Below are positions 20,186 through 28,951 of a DNA stretch of 33,300 bases, one piece after another. The DNA is from JAPUDQ01 sp049644865 (GTDB taxonomy: Bacteria; Patescibacteriota; Saccharimonadia; Saccharimonadales; Saccharimonadaceae), in NCBI GenBank assembly GCA_049644865.1, contig JBARSV010000023.1, positions 1-33,300 on the forward strand. Reading direction: 5' to 3'. The translations under genes and the position numbers were made by a program. Numbering within the stretch: position 1 is the first letter of the stretch; every line of letters begins with the position of its first letter. Under the pieces are notes generated by a model. That model did not search any database, had not been told where the DNA came from, and was given only the letters and a program-made list of their open reading frames with translations.

Positions 20186-21616
20186 CTAAAGGGGAGTATA
20201 ATCACGTCGATACGACTCGATGACCCAGCCGTAGATACTGGGGACGCCAGTCACCTTCACGCCAAATGTGATAGCGGTTGAGTTTCGTAAATGAACGGTT
20301 TGGCCGACGACGGCACCGATGCCGCCGCCATTTTCCAGTGAGACTTTTGTCCAGCGTGAGTAAAACTCAGTGTTGGGCCCTGACGACGTATTTTGCAGTT
20401 GAATCGTCACAATATTGCGACTATTATAGAGGTCGGTTCCGGTGACGTCGCTGCAGTCTGGCGAACAGGCGGCGGCACTCTTGTAAGCAATGAGACGAAA
20501 GCCAATCGGCGGCGTGCCGTTATTGGAGGCAAAGGTAGCTGAGTTTTGCGCGACTACGGCACCATCGATCATGATTACTGGCGGCGTGGTGAGGCCATTT
20601 TTGACCTTTATCGTGCCAGACTGTGCCATGTTGAGATTGCCGGTGATCCAGATATCACCTTCGACCGTGACCGTACATGATTTATTAACCGTGACATTGC
20701 CGGTAATCTTGGTATTGGCGAGCCATGTTTTTGTGCCGCCGTTTGTCGTACAGCTGGCGTCAGCACCGGTTCGGTTGTTGGCGGCGTTGATAGCGTTTTT
20801 TTGCGCTGTGCGGTCATGTGTCGGCAATGGCTTGGGGGTCACGCTACTATTTGCCACAAGACCGGTGTTCGACATACGGTTGCCCGTCACTTGGTTTTGG
20901 GCACGAACCTCGCCGTAAATCCAGGCAGGGTTACTGATACTGATGGGCTCACCATTGCCGCTCCCGCACTGGGTGGGGTAGCTGGCGCCGCCGCCGATTG
21001 GGCAGTTTTGATGGGCGGCAAACACGTCAACGGGCGCATTACTGAGACCAATTTGTGATGAATTGCTCATAGTGATACTGCCGTTGACAAAGACACTTCC
21101 GCCAATGATCTTTGAACTATTTTCCATAATGAGACCACCGACTCCCGTCACAACCGAGAAGTCGCCTGCTTCGATGGGCCGTAGCGTGACCTTGTAAGTT
21201 CGTGATGACAGGGGCGATGATGCGGTCTTCGGGCTGTACGTTTTGCCAGTGATTGTGAGGATTTTTCGATCTTCGCCGTTGACAGTCACGTCGTCAACAT
21301 CTGAAATATAGGTTGTCTTGAAGGTAGATTGATCAGAAACGGTTTTTTCGGTACCGGTTCCTGTCCATGAAGTGTTGTTGATGAGTGCTTTATTGACTTC
21401 ATAGACCGATTCGTCAGCGCCCGCGTCGACAGCAAATTGAGCATTGACCCGGTAGGTTTCGATATTTGCTGCACGTAAATTGCTTGACGCAAGTTGAGCG
21501 GTCACCGTACCGGCTGCAATGACGAAGAACGTTAGTATCATAACGGCGATCAATACAAAGCCCTCAGTTGGTTGTGTGGTTTGCCGGTCGAGATGGTAGT
21601 GGAGAGATGATTTCAT
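20186..21616 (-). CDS. PilX/GspK-like pilus tip protein
   Basis: A 476-residue protein with a prepilin-like N-terminus: the leader ends TTQPTEG, followed by FVLIAVMILTFFVIAAGTV. It lacks Glu at +5 (Ala instead), as do PilX-type and GspK proteins that sit at the pilus tip. QLASSNLRAANIETYRVNAQ and AVDAGADESVYEVNKAL are the typical PilX N-terminal helix. The rest is beta-rich, Ser/Thr/Asn/Gly-rich repeats (for example GGSVFVNGSITMSNSSQIG and WITGNLNMAQSGTIKVKNG) suggesting a beta-helix, possibly an adhesin. Its start overlaps the preceding prepilin stop (ATGA). Confidence 0.75.
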   Translation of the reverse strand: MKSSLHYHLDRQTTQPTEGFVLIAVMILTFFVIAAGTVTAQLASSNLRAANIETYRVNAQFAVDAGADESVYEVNKALINNTSWTGTGTEKTVSDQSTFKTTYISDVDDVTVNGEDRKILTITGKTYSPKTASSPLSSRTYKVTLRPIEAGDFSVVTGVGGLIMENSSKIIGGSVFVNGSITMSNSSQIGLSNAPVDVFAAHQNCPIGGGASYPTQCGSGNGEPISISNPAWIYGEVRAQNQVTGNRMSNTGLVANSSVTPKPLPTHDRTAQKNAINAANNRTGADASCTTNGGTKTWLANTKITGNVTVNKSCTVTVEGDIWITGNLNMAQSGTIKVKNGLTTPPVIMIDGAVVAQNSATFASNNGTPPIGFRLIAYKSAAACSPDCSDVTGTDLYNSRNIVTIQLQNTSSGPNTEFYSRWTKVSLENGGGIGAVVGQTVHLRNSTAITFGVKVTGVPSIYGWVIESYRRDYTPL

Positions 21617-22308
21617 AGTTGGTTGTTGCGCATGGTCATGCGAATCTTATTATTGTACGTGACGATTTGCCCAAATGTCTTGTGCTCCATATCAATATTG
21701 AGTTGGATCGAGCGTGCCTTTGTGATGTCGCCAGTTGACTGATTGATGACGACATTGTCTTGGTCATAAAAATCAAATGTCATCGTTTTGAAATGATCGC
21801 TCAAGAGTACATCGCTCGGGCAGGTGCTCGATGCAAGATTTGGTGGGCAACTCGTCTGGTAGCGGTTATTGGTGGCGAGCGGATCGACAAGGTAACGCTT
21901 GAATAATTTACCGCCAGCGGCGTAATAGACCAGTTCGTTTAGATACGGTTTACCATCATTGGTGTTAAAAAGGATCGTATTCGTATCGTCAACGGCCGGT
22001 GTAGCGATAATGAGCACTAAGTTAGCATTGCTGGTTGACCAGTTTGCCCCGCCACCAACGACATTTGAGTCCGGCATACTGGTCGCACGGATACCCGAAC
22101 TAACTCGGAGTTCTTCGACTATGGAGCGTAAGATACCTTGTGATTCCACGGCCAACCGAGCCTGATAATTATTTCGGAGCGTGTTATCAAAAAATATCGT
22201 ATAGAGGCTCACAAGAGTTGCAGCGAGTAAACCGATAATAAACAGCGAGATAAGTAACTCGGCTAGAGTATAGCCTGACTGTTGAGCGTGGTTAGTATTG
22301 TCCGACAC
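21613..22308 (-). CDS. Minor prepilin, PilW/GspJ-like
   Basis: 231 residues beginning MSDNTNHAQQSG, then YTLAELLISLFIIGLLAATL. Cleavage is after Gly12, with Tyr at +1 and Glu at +5. ARLAVESQGILRSIVEELR and the size fit the larger minor pseudopilins (PilW/GspJ) that form the initiation tip. The C-terminal part is beta-rich. It overlaps the neighbouring prepilin by 17 nt upstream and the PilX-like gene by 4 nt downstream. Confidence 0.75.
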   Translation of the reverse strand: MSDNTNHAQQSGYTLAELLISLFIIGLLAATLVSLYTIFFDNTLRNNYQARLAVESQGILRSIVEELRVSSGIRATSMPDSNVVGGGANWSTSNANLVLIIATPAVDDTNTILFNTNDGKPYLNELVYYAAGGKLFKRYLVDPLATNNRYQTSCPPNLASSTCPSDVLLSDHFKTMTFDFYDQDNVVINQSTGDITKARSIQLNIDMEHKTFGQIVTYNNKIRMTMRNNQL

Positions 22309-22714
22309 CTAGTTCTCCTAAGTATGTTATGTATGTTCGCGTCTCTGTGCTGTCAAAGCTTCGAAAGCTAACCGTGATGGTGATTTTCTTGAGTGAAGGG
22401 TTCGACGCATCGACGAGAGCGACATTGTAGGTTGCGGTATGTGGTTGCGGTAGGGTTGAGGGTAGCGTCTCGGCTCCAGTAAAACTAACATCGCCTGCTG
22501 TGATAGGGACTGATTTAAAACCAGCACTACGAAATGTCTCGATACGATTCTCCACGTAAGCATTGATGGTACTAATGGTACTGGCACGACCGTTCATATT
22601 TGTAATAGCATTTAAAAACGTGACAATAGTTGGCAAGAGCAAACCGATGAGAAGTATCGTAATGATAAGTTCGACGATAGTGAAGCCAGCTTGATTTGGT
22701 GTCTTACTACGCAT
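22292..22714 (-). CDS. Minor prepilin, PilV/GspI-like
   Basis: 140 residues: MRSKTPNQAG then FTIVELIITILLIGLLLPTI, with cleavage after Gly10 and Glu at +5. AYVENRIETFRSAGF, followed by a Ser/Thr-rich beta domain, resembles GspI/PilV. It starts one base into the stop region of the previous prepilin gene, so translation is coupled. Confidence 0.75.
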   Translation of the reverse strand: MRSKTPNQAGFTIVELIITILLIGLLLPTIVTFLNAITNMNGRASTISTINAYVENRIETFRSAGFKSVPITAGDVSFTGAETLPSTLPQPHTATYNVALVDASNPSLKKITITVSFRSFDSTETRTYITYLGELGVGQY

Positions 22715-23187
22715 TAGTTATTGTTTAATCCCCCTTGAGTATATGGATTAGGGAACTCAGCGGACGGACTTTCGATCACAGTCTTTAAGATGTAGCCAAC
22801 GCAGTTTTCAACGCAACCTGTCGGGTACGGCGTATACGAGTACTGTGCAGTGTTGAGGCCAGGATCAGTACTGCCGCGAGCCGCATATTCGTCGGCGACC
22901 GGCGTATCATTGCGAATCGATTGGCCATTTGGTGCGACTAATGCTTCGGGGTCAATCCGCGGGAATAGCGATACTGAAACGGTCGATGGGTAGGCGCCTT
23001 TATCTTGATAATACTCTTCAAGTCGGCCGTGAATAGTATCGATGTCGCTTTGCCGTTCTTTATCGCGTGATTGCCGACGCGCGTCGGGTATAAACACGAA
23101 AATAATACTCATGATCAACGAGATCACGACGAGCACCACGAGTATCTCTACCATAGTGAAGCCGTGTTGTTTATGAGATATATGCAT
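22714..23187 (-). CDS. Minor prepilin, GspG/GspH-like
   Basis: 157 residues: MHISHKQHG then FTMVEILVVLVVISLIMSII (cleavage after Gly9, Glu at +5). DARRQSRDKERQSDIDTIHG and LEEYYQDKGAYPST match the helix and YPS loop of pilins such as GspG and its relatives. Two Cys (PTGCVENCVGY) lie near the C-terminus. It follows pilC after 5 nt and is part of the pilB-pilC-minor pilin transcription unit. Confidence 0.75.
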   Translation of the reverse strand: MHISHKQHGFTMVEILVVLVVISLIMSIIFVFIPDARRQSRDKERQSDIDTIHGRLEEYYQDKGAYPSTVSVSLFPRIDPEALVAPNGQSIRNDTPVADEYAARGSTDPGLNTAQYSYTPYPTGCVENCVGYILKTVIESPSAEFPNPYTQGGLNNN

Positions 23188-23192
23188 AGTTG

Positions 23193-24407
23193 CTACTTAA
23201 TATTCTGCGATAGGCTGGCGATCGGGCCCATGACACTAACTGCCACAAGGCCGACCATACCGCCCATAAAGACGATCATGACCGGCTCAATTATCGAGCT
23301 CAAACTTGCGATTGTGGCATCAACCTCCTCTTCATAAAAGTCGGCAACTTTGACAAGAATTTCCGCCGTCTTACCCGTTTCTTCTCCGACAGCGAGCATT
23401 TGCGGAACGATGCCGGGGAATAGCCCGCTTTTTGCGAGAGCTTCAGATAATTGTTGGCCAGATGTGACTGCATCGGCGCCGCGGATTAGTTCATCGCGAA
23501 ACGCGTCATTACCGACAGCATTACCCGTAACACGAAGAGTTTCAAGGACGCTCACCCCGGCACCAATGAGGGCTGAAAACGTACGAGCAAAACGAGCGGT
23601 TGCAACTTTTTTGATGAGGTCGCCAATTTTTGGTAGTTTGATAATCGTGTAGTGCAACAGGCGTTTTCCTTTGGGTGTTGCGATGAACGTCTTACCACCG
23701 ACAACGCTTCCGATGGTTAAGGCAATGACGACATACCAATAATCAAGCATCCATTTGCTGAGGGCTAGCATTATCTGAGTGATCATCGGCAACTGAGCGT
23801 CGGGCCCGCCGAGGTCATAGAGAATCTTGCCAATCTGTGGTATCACGAAAAACATCAGCCCAAAAAATGCGCCAATAGTAATAACAACAAGGACTACTGG
23901 ATATGTCATGGCGCTTTTAATTTTCTTTTTCATGGAGTCATTTTTTTCCTGTTGGATTGCCAGACGCTTTAAGATGTCGTCAAGTATACCCCCTGCTTCT
24001 CCGGCTCGAACCATGTTGACGTAGATATCGCTAAATGCTTTGGGGTGTTTGGAGAAGGCATCGCCAAGCGATGTCCCTGCTTGGACGTCTTTGGTAATCG
24101 CCTCGAGAATACCTCGGAAAGTTTTATTTGCGGCCTGTTCGCTTAAGGTTGTCAGCGCGCGTAGCAATGGGACGCCGGCGCTGACCATGGTGCTGAGTTG
24201 ACGGGTAAATATAACGAGATCAGTCGATTTAATCTTGGGTTTCAGAAATGATAATAAATCTTTGTTTTCGCTGCCGGCTGTGATCGAGATGGGTCGGTGC
24301 CCTTGCTTGACGATCGCTTCCGTCGCTGCTTCACGAGACATCGCTTCGACATGTCCATTTATGACAGCACCTTCCTTACTTGTCGCGGTAAAAGTAAATA
24401 CTGGCAT
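23193..24407 (-). CDS. pilC: PilC/GspF inner-membrane platform protein
   Basis: A 404-residue protein starting with the short N-terminal domain (MPVFTFTATSKEGAVINGHV), then two GspF repeats (about 70-190 with FTRQLSTMVSAGVPLLRALT and AGEAGGILDDIL; about 275-400 with FARTFSALIGAGVSVLETL and AVGEETGKTAEIL), each with membrane helices. PilC is turned by PilB to add pilin subunits. The ATG overlaps the pilB stop by one base (TAATG). Confidence 0.93.
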   Translation of the reverse strand: MPVFTFTATSKEGAVINGHVEAMSREAATEAIVKQGHRPISITAGSENKDLLSFLKPKIKSTDLVIFTRQLSTMVSAGVPLLRALTTLSEQAANKTFRGILEAITKDVQAGTSLGDAFSKHPKAFSDIYVNMVRAGEAGGILDDILKRLAIQQEKNDSMKKKIKSAMTYPVVLVVITIGAFFGLMFFVIPQIGKILYDLGGPDAQLPMITQIMLALSKWMLDYWYVVIALTIGSVVGGKTFIATPKGKRLLHYTIIKLPKIGDLIKKVATARFARTFSALIGAGVSVLETLRVTGNAVGNDAFRDELIRGADAVTSGQQLSEALAKSGLFPGIVPQMLAVGEETGKTAEILVKVADFYEEEVDATIASLSSIIEPVMIVFMGGMVGLVAVSVMGPIASLSQNIK

Positions 24408-26194
24408 TATTCCCTCGTTACTCGGAGAATTTCTTCGATACTCGTGACACCACGAAATGTCTTAATAAGACCATCGAGTTGCATTGTGATCATACCTTCA
24501 TCGATTGCTTTTGTCTGTATGTCATTGCTCGTTCCATTGGCGACGATCAGCTTTTGCAGTTCATTTGTATTCGCTAAGACTTCGTAAATTCCCCGCCGGC
24601 CTGTATAACCGATACCATTGCATTCATCACAGCCACCAGCGTGCTCTCGGTATAGTTTGGTAATGGCCGTCTCAGTTGTTGCGAGCGGCTGTTCCTTGAT
24701 GCTGCCACCTATCTCTTCATCTGCTGCTTGCTGCTCCAGTTCATAGATATATGACATTTTCTCATCATCGATTGCGAACATGCGCTTGATACCGGCAATT
24801 TCTTGCTCGTCTGGCTTGTACTCTTCACGGCATTCGTGACACAACATACGCACTAGTCGTTGGCCGACAACAGCCCGCACGGTGCTGGCGATCAGAAATG
24901 GCTCAATATGCATATCGAGTAAGCGTGGTAGGCACGTCGCAGCGTTGTTTGTGTGCAGGGTACTAAAGACTAAATGACCGGTCAATGCTGCCTGTACGGC
25001 GAGATCAGCAGTTTCACCGTCACGGATCTCGCCAACCATAATGATATTTGGGTCCTGACGCAGCAGAGCGCGCAAGCCGTTGACAAACGTCATACCGGCG
25101 GTCGGGTTAACCTGGGTTTGGTTAGTGCCGGGTATCTTGTACTCGACAGGGTCTTCGACGGTTGATATGTTTACCTTTGGATCATTAAGCATACTAAGTA
25201 TACTAAACAAACTGGTTGACTTGCCTGACCCAGTCGGTCCCGTAACCAGTATCATGCCATGCGGTTGTTTGATTGCTTCAACGATACGCTCTTTTGCCTT
25301 GCCCCAATAACCAAGCTGCTCAAGCGTCAGAGCCTTGCTGCCTTCGTTGAGGATACGCATGACAACTTTTTCGCCGGTCGTGATTGGGAGCGTGCTGACA
25401 CGAAACGCATAGGCTTTATCACCGAGGTTGATCTTAAATCGACCATCTTGCGGTGCGCGTCGCTCGTCAATCTTGAGGTTGCTGAGGATTTTGATACGAC
25501 TGACGAGAGCGCCATGTACATTCTTCGGTAGTTTGTTTGCCTCTCTAAGGACGCCATCGATGCGATAGCGAATGCTGACATAGTCGTCGCGCGGTTCAAT
25601 ATGGATATCACTAGCACCAGCACGGATGGCGAATTCGAGGATAAGATTGACAGTTTGAGCAATCGGTGAGTCTTCCGCGATATCAGACGCCTTTATGACA
25701 TCATTTTGTTCCTGATCATCACCCTCAGCCTGGATAGTTTTGCTGATTTCCTCTTCAGAACCATCTCTGTATGCCTGGAGGCACGTCAAAATGTTATCTA
25801 GCGACGCAGCATAAATGAGGAGTTTGGTACCGGTATATTTTTGAATAAAGTCAATCGACTGTAGGTCCTCAGGATCGGTCATTGCCATGTGGTGTGTGCC
25901 GTCTGAGTCGATTTTAAACACTAACGCCATGTATTGGCGTGCGATCCGCTCTGGTAGAGCAGAAATGATATCTTTAGTTACCTCTCTCGGGTTAACGGAG
26001 ATATATGGTATACCAATGTATTCGGCGTATAGCTTTGTTAACTCATCGTCAGATACAACGTTACGAGATGTTATAACTTCATGAAGCGACTTGCCTGTAG
26101 ATTTAGCTTGCTCTTTGAGTTCATTGAGTTGTTCCGGCTTTATCCTCTGCTTTGTAGTGAGGAGCCGTTCCAGGGCATTGTCGGCAATCCTCAT
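24407..26194 (-). CDS. pilB: PilB/GspE pilus assembly ATPase
   Basis: A 595-residue ATPase: N-terminal MshEN-like domain (about 15-140), then the ATPase core with DIHIEPRDDYVSIRYRIDG (Asp box), Walker A GPTGSGKST (319-327), VEDPVEY, Walker B IIMVGEIRD and STLHTNNAATCLPRLLDM (His box). A zinc-binding tetracysteine is formed by CHEC (452-455) and CDEC (522-525), with an insertion of about 65 residues rich in Glu between the pairs. It drives pilus extension and is the only such ATPase in the window; a PilT retraction ATPase is not seen here. A strong GGAGGAG lies 7 nt before the ATG, and a TATCAT box at 26226-26221 may be its -10. Confidence 0.95.
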   Translation of the reverse strand: MRIADNALERLLTTKQRIKPEQLNELKEQAKSTGKSLHEVITSRNVVSDDELTKLYAEYIGIPYISVNPREVTKDIISALPERIARQYMALVFKIDSDGTHHMAMTDPEDLQSIDFIQKYTGTKLLIYAASLDNILTCLQAYRDGSEEEISKTIQAEGDDQEQNDVIKASDIAEDSPIAQTVNLILEFAIRAGASDIHIEPRDDYVSIRYRIDGVLREANKLPKNVHGALVSRIKILSNLKIDERRAPQDGRFKINLGDKAYAFRVSTLPITTGEKVVMRILNEGSKALTLEQLGYWGKAKERIVEAIKQPHGMILVTGPTGSGKSTSLFSILSMLNDPKVNISTVEDPVEYKIPGTNQTQVNPTAGMTFVNGLRALLRQDPNIIMVGEIRDGETADLAVQAALTGHLVFSTLHTNNAATCLPRLLDMHIEPFLIASTVRAVVGQRLVRMLCHECREEYKPDEQEIAGIKRMFAIDDEKMSYIYELEQQAADEEIGGSIKEQPLATTETAITKLYREHAGGCDECNGIGYTGRRGIYEVLANTNELQKLIVANGTSNDIQTKAIDEGMITMQLDGLIKTFRGVTSIEEILRVTRE

Positions 26195-26318
26195 AAGTCT
26201 CCTCCTGAGGTGTAGTCGCTATGATACGCTGTGCGATTGAGTCGTTTTCCCACCATATTGGCTATACACTATCATACCGAGATAAGCGTGAGTTGTATAG
26301 ATATAACCCAGAGTGTTT

Positions 26319-26324
26319 TATACT
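26319..26324 (+). promoter_or_regulatory. -10 box (TATACT) of tsaE-tsaB
   Basis: TATACT ends 8 nt before the ATG at 26333. This decides the tsaE start, since the longer open frame from 26231 would begin upstream of the promoter. Confidence 0.5.
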
Positions 26325-26332
26325 GTCATCGT

Positions 26333-26779
26333 ATGACTATTGATTCTGACGATGCGATGAAGCGCCTTGGCGTCCGTATTGGACGGCTACTTCATGGTGG
26401 GGAGTGTCTGGAGTTGCTGGGCGATGTTGGTGCCGGTAAAACCACACTTGTCAAAGGTATTGCTGAGGGTCTAGCGGTCGATGAAGAGGTGCAGAGCCCT
26501 AGTTTTACGCTCAGTCGTGAGTACGCTGCGCGTGATGGGCTGACACTGGCGCATTATGATTTTTATCGACTACATGAAGCAGGAGTGCTAAGTTATGAAC
26601 TCGCAGAATCATTAGCTGATCTGCAGACGGTAACAGTGGTTGAGTGGGGCGAGACGATCGGAGCGGTCTTGCCTGATGACCGCGTAACAATCACGATATC
26701 TTACCATGCAAATAGTGATGGTCGTGAACTGTCCGTCACCTTGCCGAATAACCGTAGGTACCTGGAGGTAACGCTATGA
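26333..26779 (+). CDS. tsaE: TsaE, ATPase of tRNA t6A synthesis
   Basis: 148 residues from the ATG at 26333, the normal TsaE length: Walker A GDVGAGKTT (30-38), QSPSFTLSREY, LAHYDFYRL and VVEWGETIG are all family hallmarks. TsaE supports the TsaB-TsaD complex that makes threonylcarbamoyl-adenosine at position 37 of tRNAs reading ANN codons. The longer frame starting at 26231 is rejected because a TATACT box sits directly before the ATG at 26333 and the extra residues are not TsaE-like. It overlaps tsaB by 4 nt (ATGA). Confidence 0.93.
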   Translation: MTIDSDDAMKRLGVRIGRLLHGGECLELLGDVGAGKTTLVKGIAEGLAVDEEVQSPSFTLSREYAARDGLTLAHYDFYRLHEAGVLSYELAESLADLQTVTVVEWGETIGAVLPDDRVTITISYHANSDGRELSVTLPNNRRYLEVTL

Positions 26780-27165
26780 TCCTCATGATGCGCACCGATA
26801 GCCCGACGGCTGAACTGTATTTGTATGAATCTAACCAAGAGGTTGCCCGCAACGTATGGGAAGCCCATCGTACTTTGGCTCGAGATTTGTTGCAACGATG
26901 CGGGGCGCTCTGTGAGAGTGCTAGTAGTAACCTGTCTGATGTGACCGCAATCATTATTTACAAGGGGCCGGGCAGTTTTACCGGCCTCCGTATCGGCTGT
27001 ACGGTCGCCAATACGCTTGCGTACGGCCAATCTATTCCTATCGTTGGCGTTTCGGGGGATGCCTGGAAGAGTGAGGGGTTGACTCGGCTTGATGACGGTC
27101 ACGATGATAAAAGTGTTATACCAGATTATGGTGCCGAGCCTCGTATCACGATTCAGCAAAAATAA
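26776..27165 (+). CDS. tsaB: TsaB-like protein, short form
   Basis: 129 residues with the TsaB signature GPGSFTGLRIG (64-74) and VTAIIIYKGPGS just before it. TsaB is the partner of TsaD in t6A synthesis. E. coli TsaB has about 230 residues. Here only the N-terminal actin-like lobe remains, and the stop is followed by a promoter rather than by a continuing frame. Many reduced genomes carry short TsaB, so this is probably functional rather than broken. It is translationally coupled to tsaE; tsaD is not in the window. Confidence 0.85.
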   Translation: MILMMRTDSPTAELYLYESNQEVARNVWEAHRTLARDLLQRCGALCESASSNLSDVTAIIIYKGPGSFTGLRIGCTVANTLAYGQSIPIVGVSGDAWKSEGLTRLDDGHDDKSVIPDYGAEPRITIQQK

Positions 27166-27179
27166 AATCAACAAATCTC

Positions 27180-27209
27180 TTGACATAAGCATAGACGGTA
27201 CTAGATAAT
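27180..27209 (+). promoter_or_regulatory. Promoter of the surface protein gene
   Basis: A consensus TTGACA (27180-27185), an 18-bp spacer and GATAAT (27204-27209). The leader of about 30 nt carries AAGGA 6-7 nt before the ATG at 27247. Confidence 0.7.
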
Positions 27210-27246
27210 CAGACTCATAAAGTATAAAAACAAAAAAAGGAATAAT

Positions 27247-28812
27247 ATGAAGATAAAGTTCTCAGCACTTTTGGCTGCGGCAGTTGTCGTTAGCTCATCA
27301 CTTATGTCATCACTTGGGAGTCTTCCGGTAAGTGCTGTCGCGCAGACATGTACGTGGACTGGAACAGCGGGCGATAAGAAGTTTAGTACTGCTGCTAACT
27401 GGTCAAACTGTAGCAGTGCTGCACCACTTGCTGGTGACAATCTAACATTCAATAGTGATAATTTTCTTACACCAGACTCGGTATCATTAACAAATGATCT
27501 CAATCTCGCGTTTGGAGATGTACAGATAATAAAGGGTACAAATGCCATAGCAAGTGGTGTATTTGGAATATTGATTGACGCCCTAAAATTAGTCGACGGC
27601 GGAAGTGTTCGGGCAGCGAGCAGCTCATTTACACTTTCCCTACAAGCCGCAACAACGGTTTCTCCTCTAGAAAGTACCGGCTCTGTAACGGTAGCTGGTC
27701 AGGTCAATTCGACATATAACGTGGCTGGTACCATAACTTTTGAGAACCCGACAATCGGCGATTTTAGTATTTTTTCAATTTCTCCTAATGATACTGTAGG
27801 TGGTGTAAAAATAGGGAGTGATGTCAATGTGCGTTATTACGTCACGACTGACGTGACGACAAAGACTCTACCCTTTACGATTCAGTATCTATCGACATCG
27901 AGCCTATTTGGAGTTTCGGCATACTGTGCCCAGGCAACTTCAATGACATGTCTCCAGGAAGCTCCAACTTCGTATACTCTTACGAGTCCAATGCTACTCG
28001 CAGGTGATGCGACAGTCCATGTTGGATCAGGGGCGACTCTAAATCTAGCTACGGTGACGGGCGGTACTTTGACGAAGACGGCAGATAGCTCCGGCATACT
28101 TAATATTGGCGGCAACTCTGTCGTACAACCAACTAAAACTACTGAGTGTACTGACGCGAAGCCTACAGATTACGTAGGCGTTGCAGAGAATGAGACGTAT
28201 ATTATGAAGGATGGTTGCGAAAGAAGCGTCATCAATGTTTTTTCAGGGGGCATTCTCAAGGGTAATAATACGGTTGACACAAAGCTAGCGGGTCTGTATA
28301 TCTCAAAAGGAGCATTTGTTGCACCTGGCCTCAGCCCTGGGTGTATCACATCTGATACATTAAACTTACAAGGTACGTATCAGTTTGAGATTGGTGGTAC
28401 GACAGCCTGTAGCGGCTATGATCAGCTGCAAGTCACAAATACATCTATGACTACACCAACGACAGTATTTGGTGCCGAGTCAGTTTTGTCTACGTCTCTT
28501 TTCAACAAGTTTATCCCTAAAAAAGATCAAACCTACACCATCATTAGTGTTGCTGGAACACAACCAGTCCAGGGAACCTTCACGGGTCTTGTCGAAGGGG
28601 CGACCTTTACGCAAAATGGTGTGCTCTTCAAGATTACCTACAAGGGCGGGGATGGCAATGATGTCGTCTTGACCGTTCTCGGTACTCCTGGCATTCCAAA
28701 CACTGGTTTTGAGCTAATCCGTTCAAACCCAATCATGACGACAGTTATCGCTGGCTTCGCTGCTGCAGTACTTGTAGCATTCGGACGAAAACTTCGAGCG
28801 CATCGACGATAA
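27247..28812 (+). CDS. Secreted beta-helix surface protein with IPNTG sortase signal
   Basis: A 521-residue protein with a signal peptide (about 1-32, LLAAAVVVSSSLMSSLGSLP then VSAVAQT). A long Ser/Thr/Gly-rich beta-repeat region follows, resembling autotransporter-associated strand repeats, with the characteristic GDGNDVVLTV end. The C-terminus is a classical sorting signal: IPNTG (483-487), a hydrophobic helix (MTTVIAGFAAAVLVAF) and a basic tail RKLRAHRR. Eight Cys are scattered, mostly in pairs (for example CTDAK..., DGCERS). It should be cut by a sortase and fixed to the wall or to another protein. The sortase gene is the next one. A good promoter with leader and RBS suggests strong expression, and a terminator follows. 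Confidence 0.8.
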   Translation: MKIKFSALLAAAVVVSSSLMSSLGSLPVSAVAQTCTWTGTAGDKKFSTAANWSNCSSAAPLAGDNLTFNSDNFLTPDSVSLTNDLNLAFGDVQIIKGTNAIASGVFGILIDALKLVDGGSVRAASSSFTLSLQAATTVSPLESTGSVTVAGQVNSTYNVAGTITFENPTIGDFSIFSISPNDTVGGVKIGSDVNVRYYVTTDVTTKTLPFTIQYLSTSSLFGVSAYCAQATSMTCLQEAPTSYTLTSPMLLAGDATVHVGSGATLNLATVTGGTLTKTADSSGILNIGGNSVVQPTKTTECTDAKPTDYVGVAENETYIMKDGCERSVINVFSGGILKGNNTVDTKLAGLYISKGAFVAPGLSPGCITSDTLNLQGTYQFEIGGTTACSGYDQLQVTNTSMTTPTTVFGAESVLSTSLFNKFIPKKDQTYTIISVAGTQPVQGTFTGLVEGATFTQNGVLFKITYKGGDGNDVVLTVLGTPGIPNTGFELIRSNPIMTTVIAGFAAAVLVAFGRKLRAHRR

Positions 28813-28835
28813 ACAGCTACTGTAGCTATCTACAG

Positions 28836-28865
28836 ATACCCTCTTCTCATCGGAGAGGGTATTTT
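28836..28865 (+). terminator. Intrinsic terminator of the surface protein gene
   Basis: ATACCCTCT and AGAGGGTAT form a 9-bp stem with a 9-nt loop, followed by TTTT. A second small hairpin (CTGTAG/CTACAG) lies just upstream at 28820-28835. Confidence 0.8.
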
Positions 28866-28867
28866 GC

Positions 28868-28895
28868 TTGACTGTGTAGAGTGCATCGTTATAAT
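28868..28895 (+). promoter_or_regulatory. Promoter of the sortase gene
   Basis: TTGACT (28868-28873), a 16-bp spacer and TATAAT (28890-28895), immediately after the terminator. The leader is about 50 nt and contains AGGAAGG followed by a complementary TCCTTCT, which may fold back on the ribosome-binding site. Confidence 0.65.
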
Positions 28896-28951
28896 GGTTA
28901 CTGAGAGTAAGTAAAAATAAACAGAGACATGACAGGAAGGACTCCTTCTAG

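Noticed and set aside
26231..26332. N-terminal extension of TsaE from an ATG at 26231
   Set aside because: The TATACT promoter box lies just before the ATG at 26333, and the extra 34 residues do not resemble TsaE.
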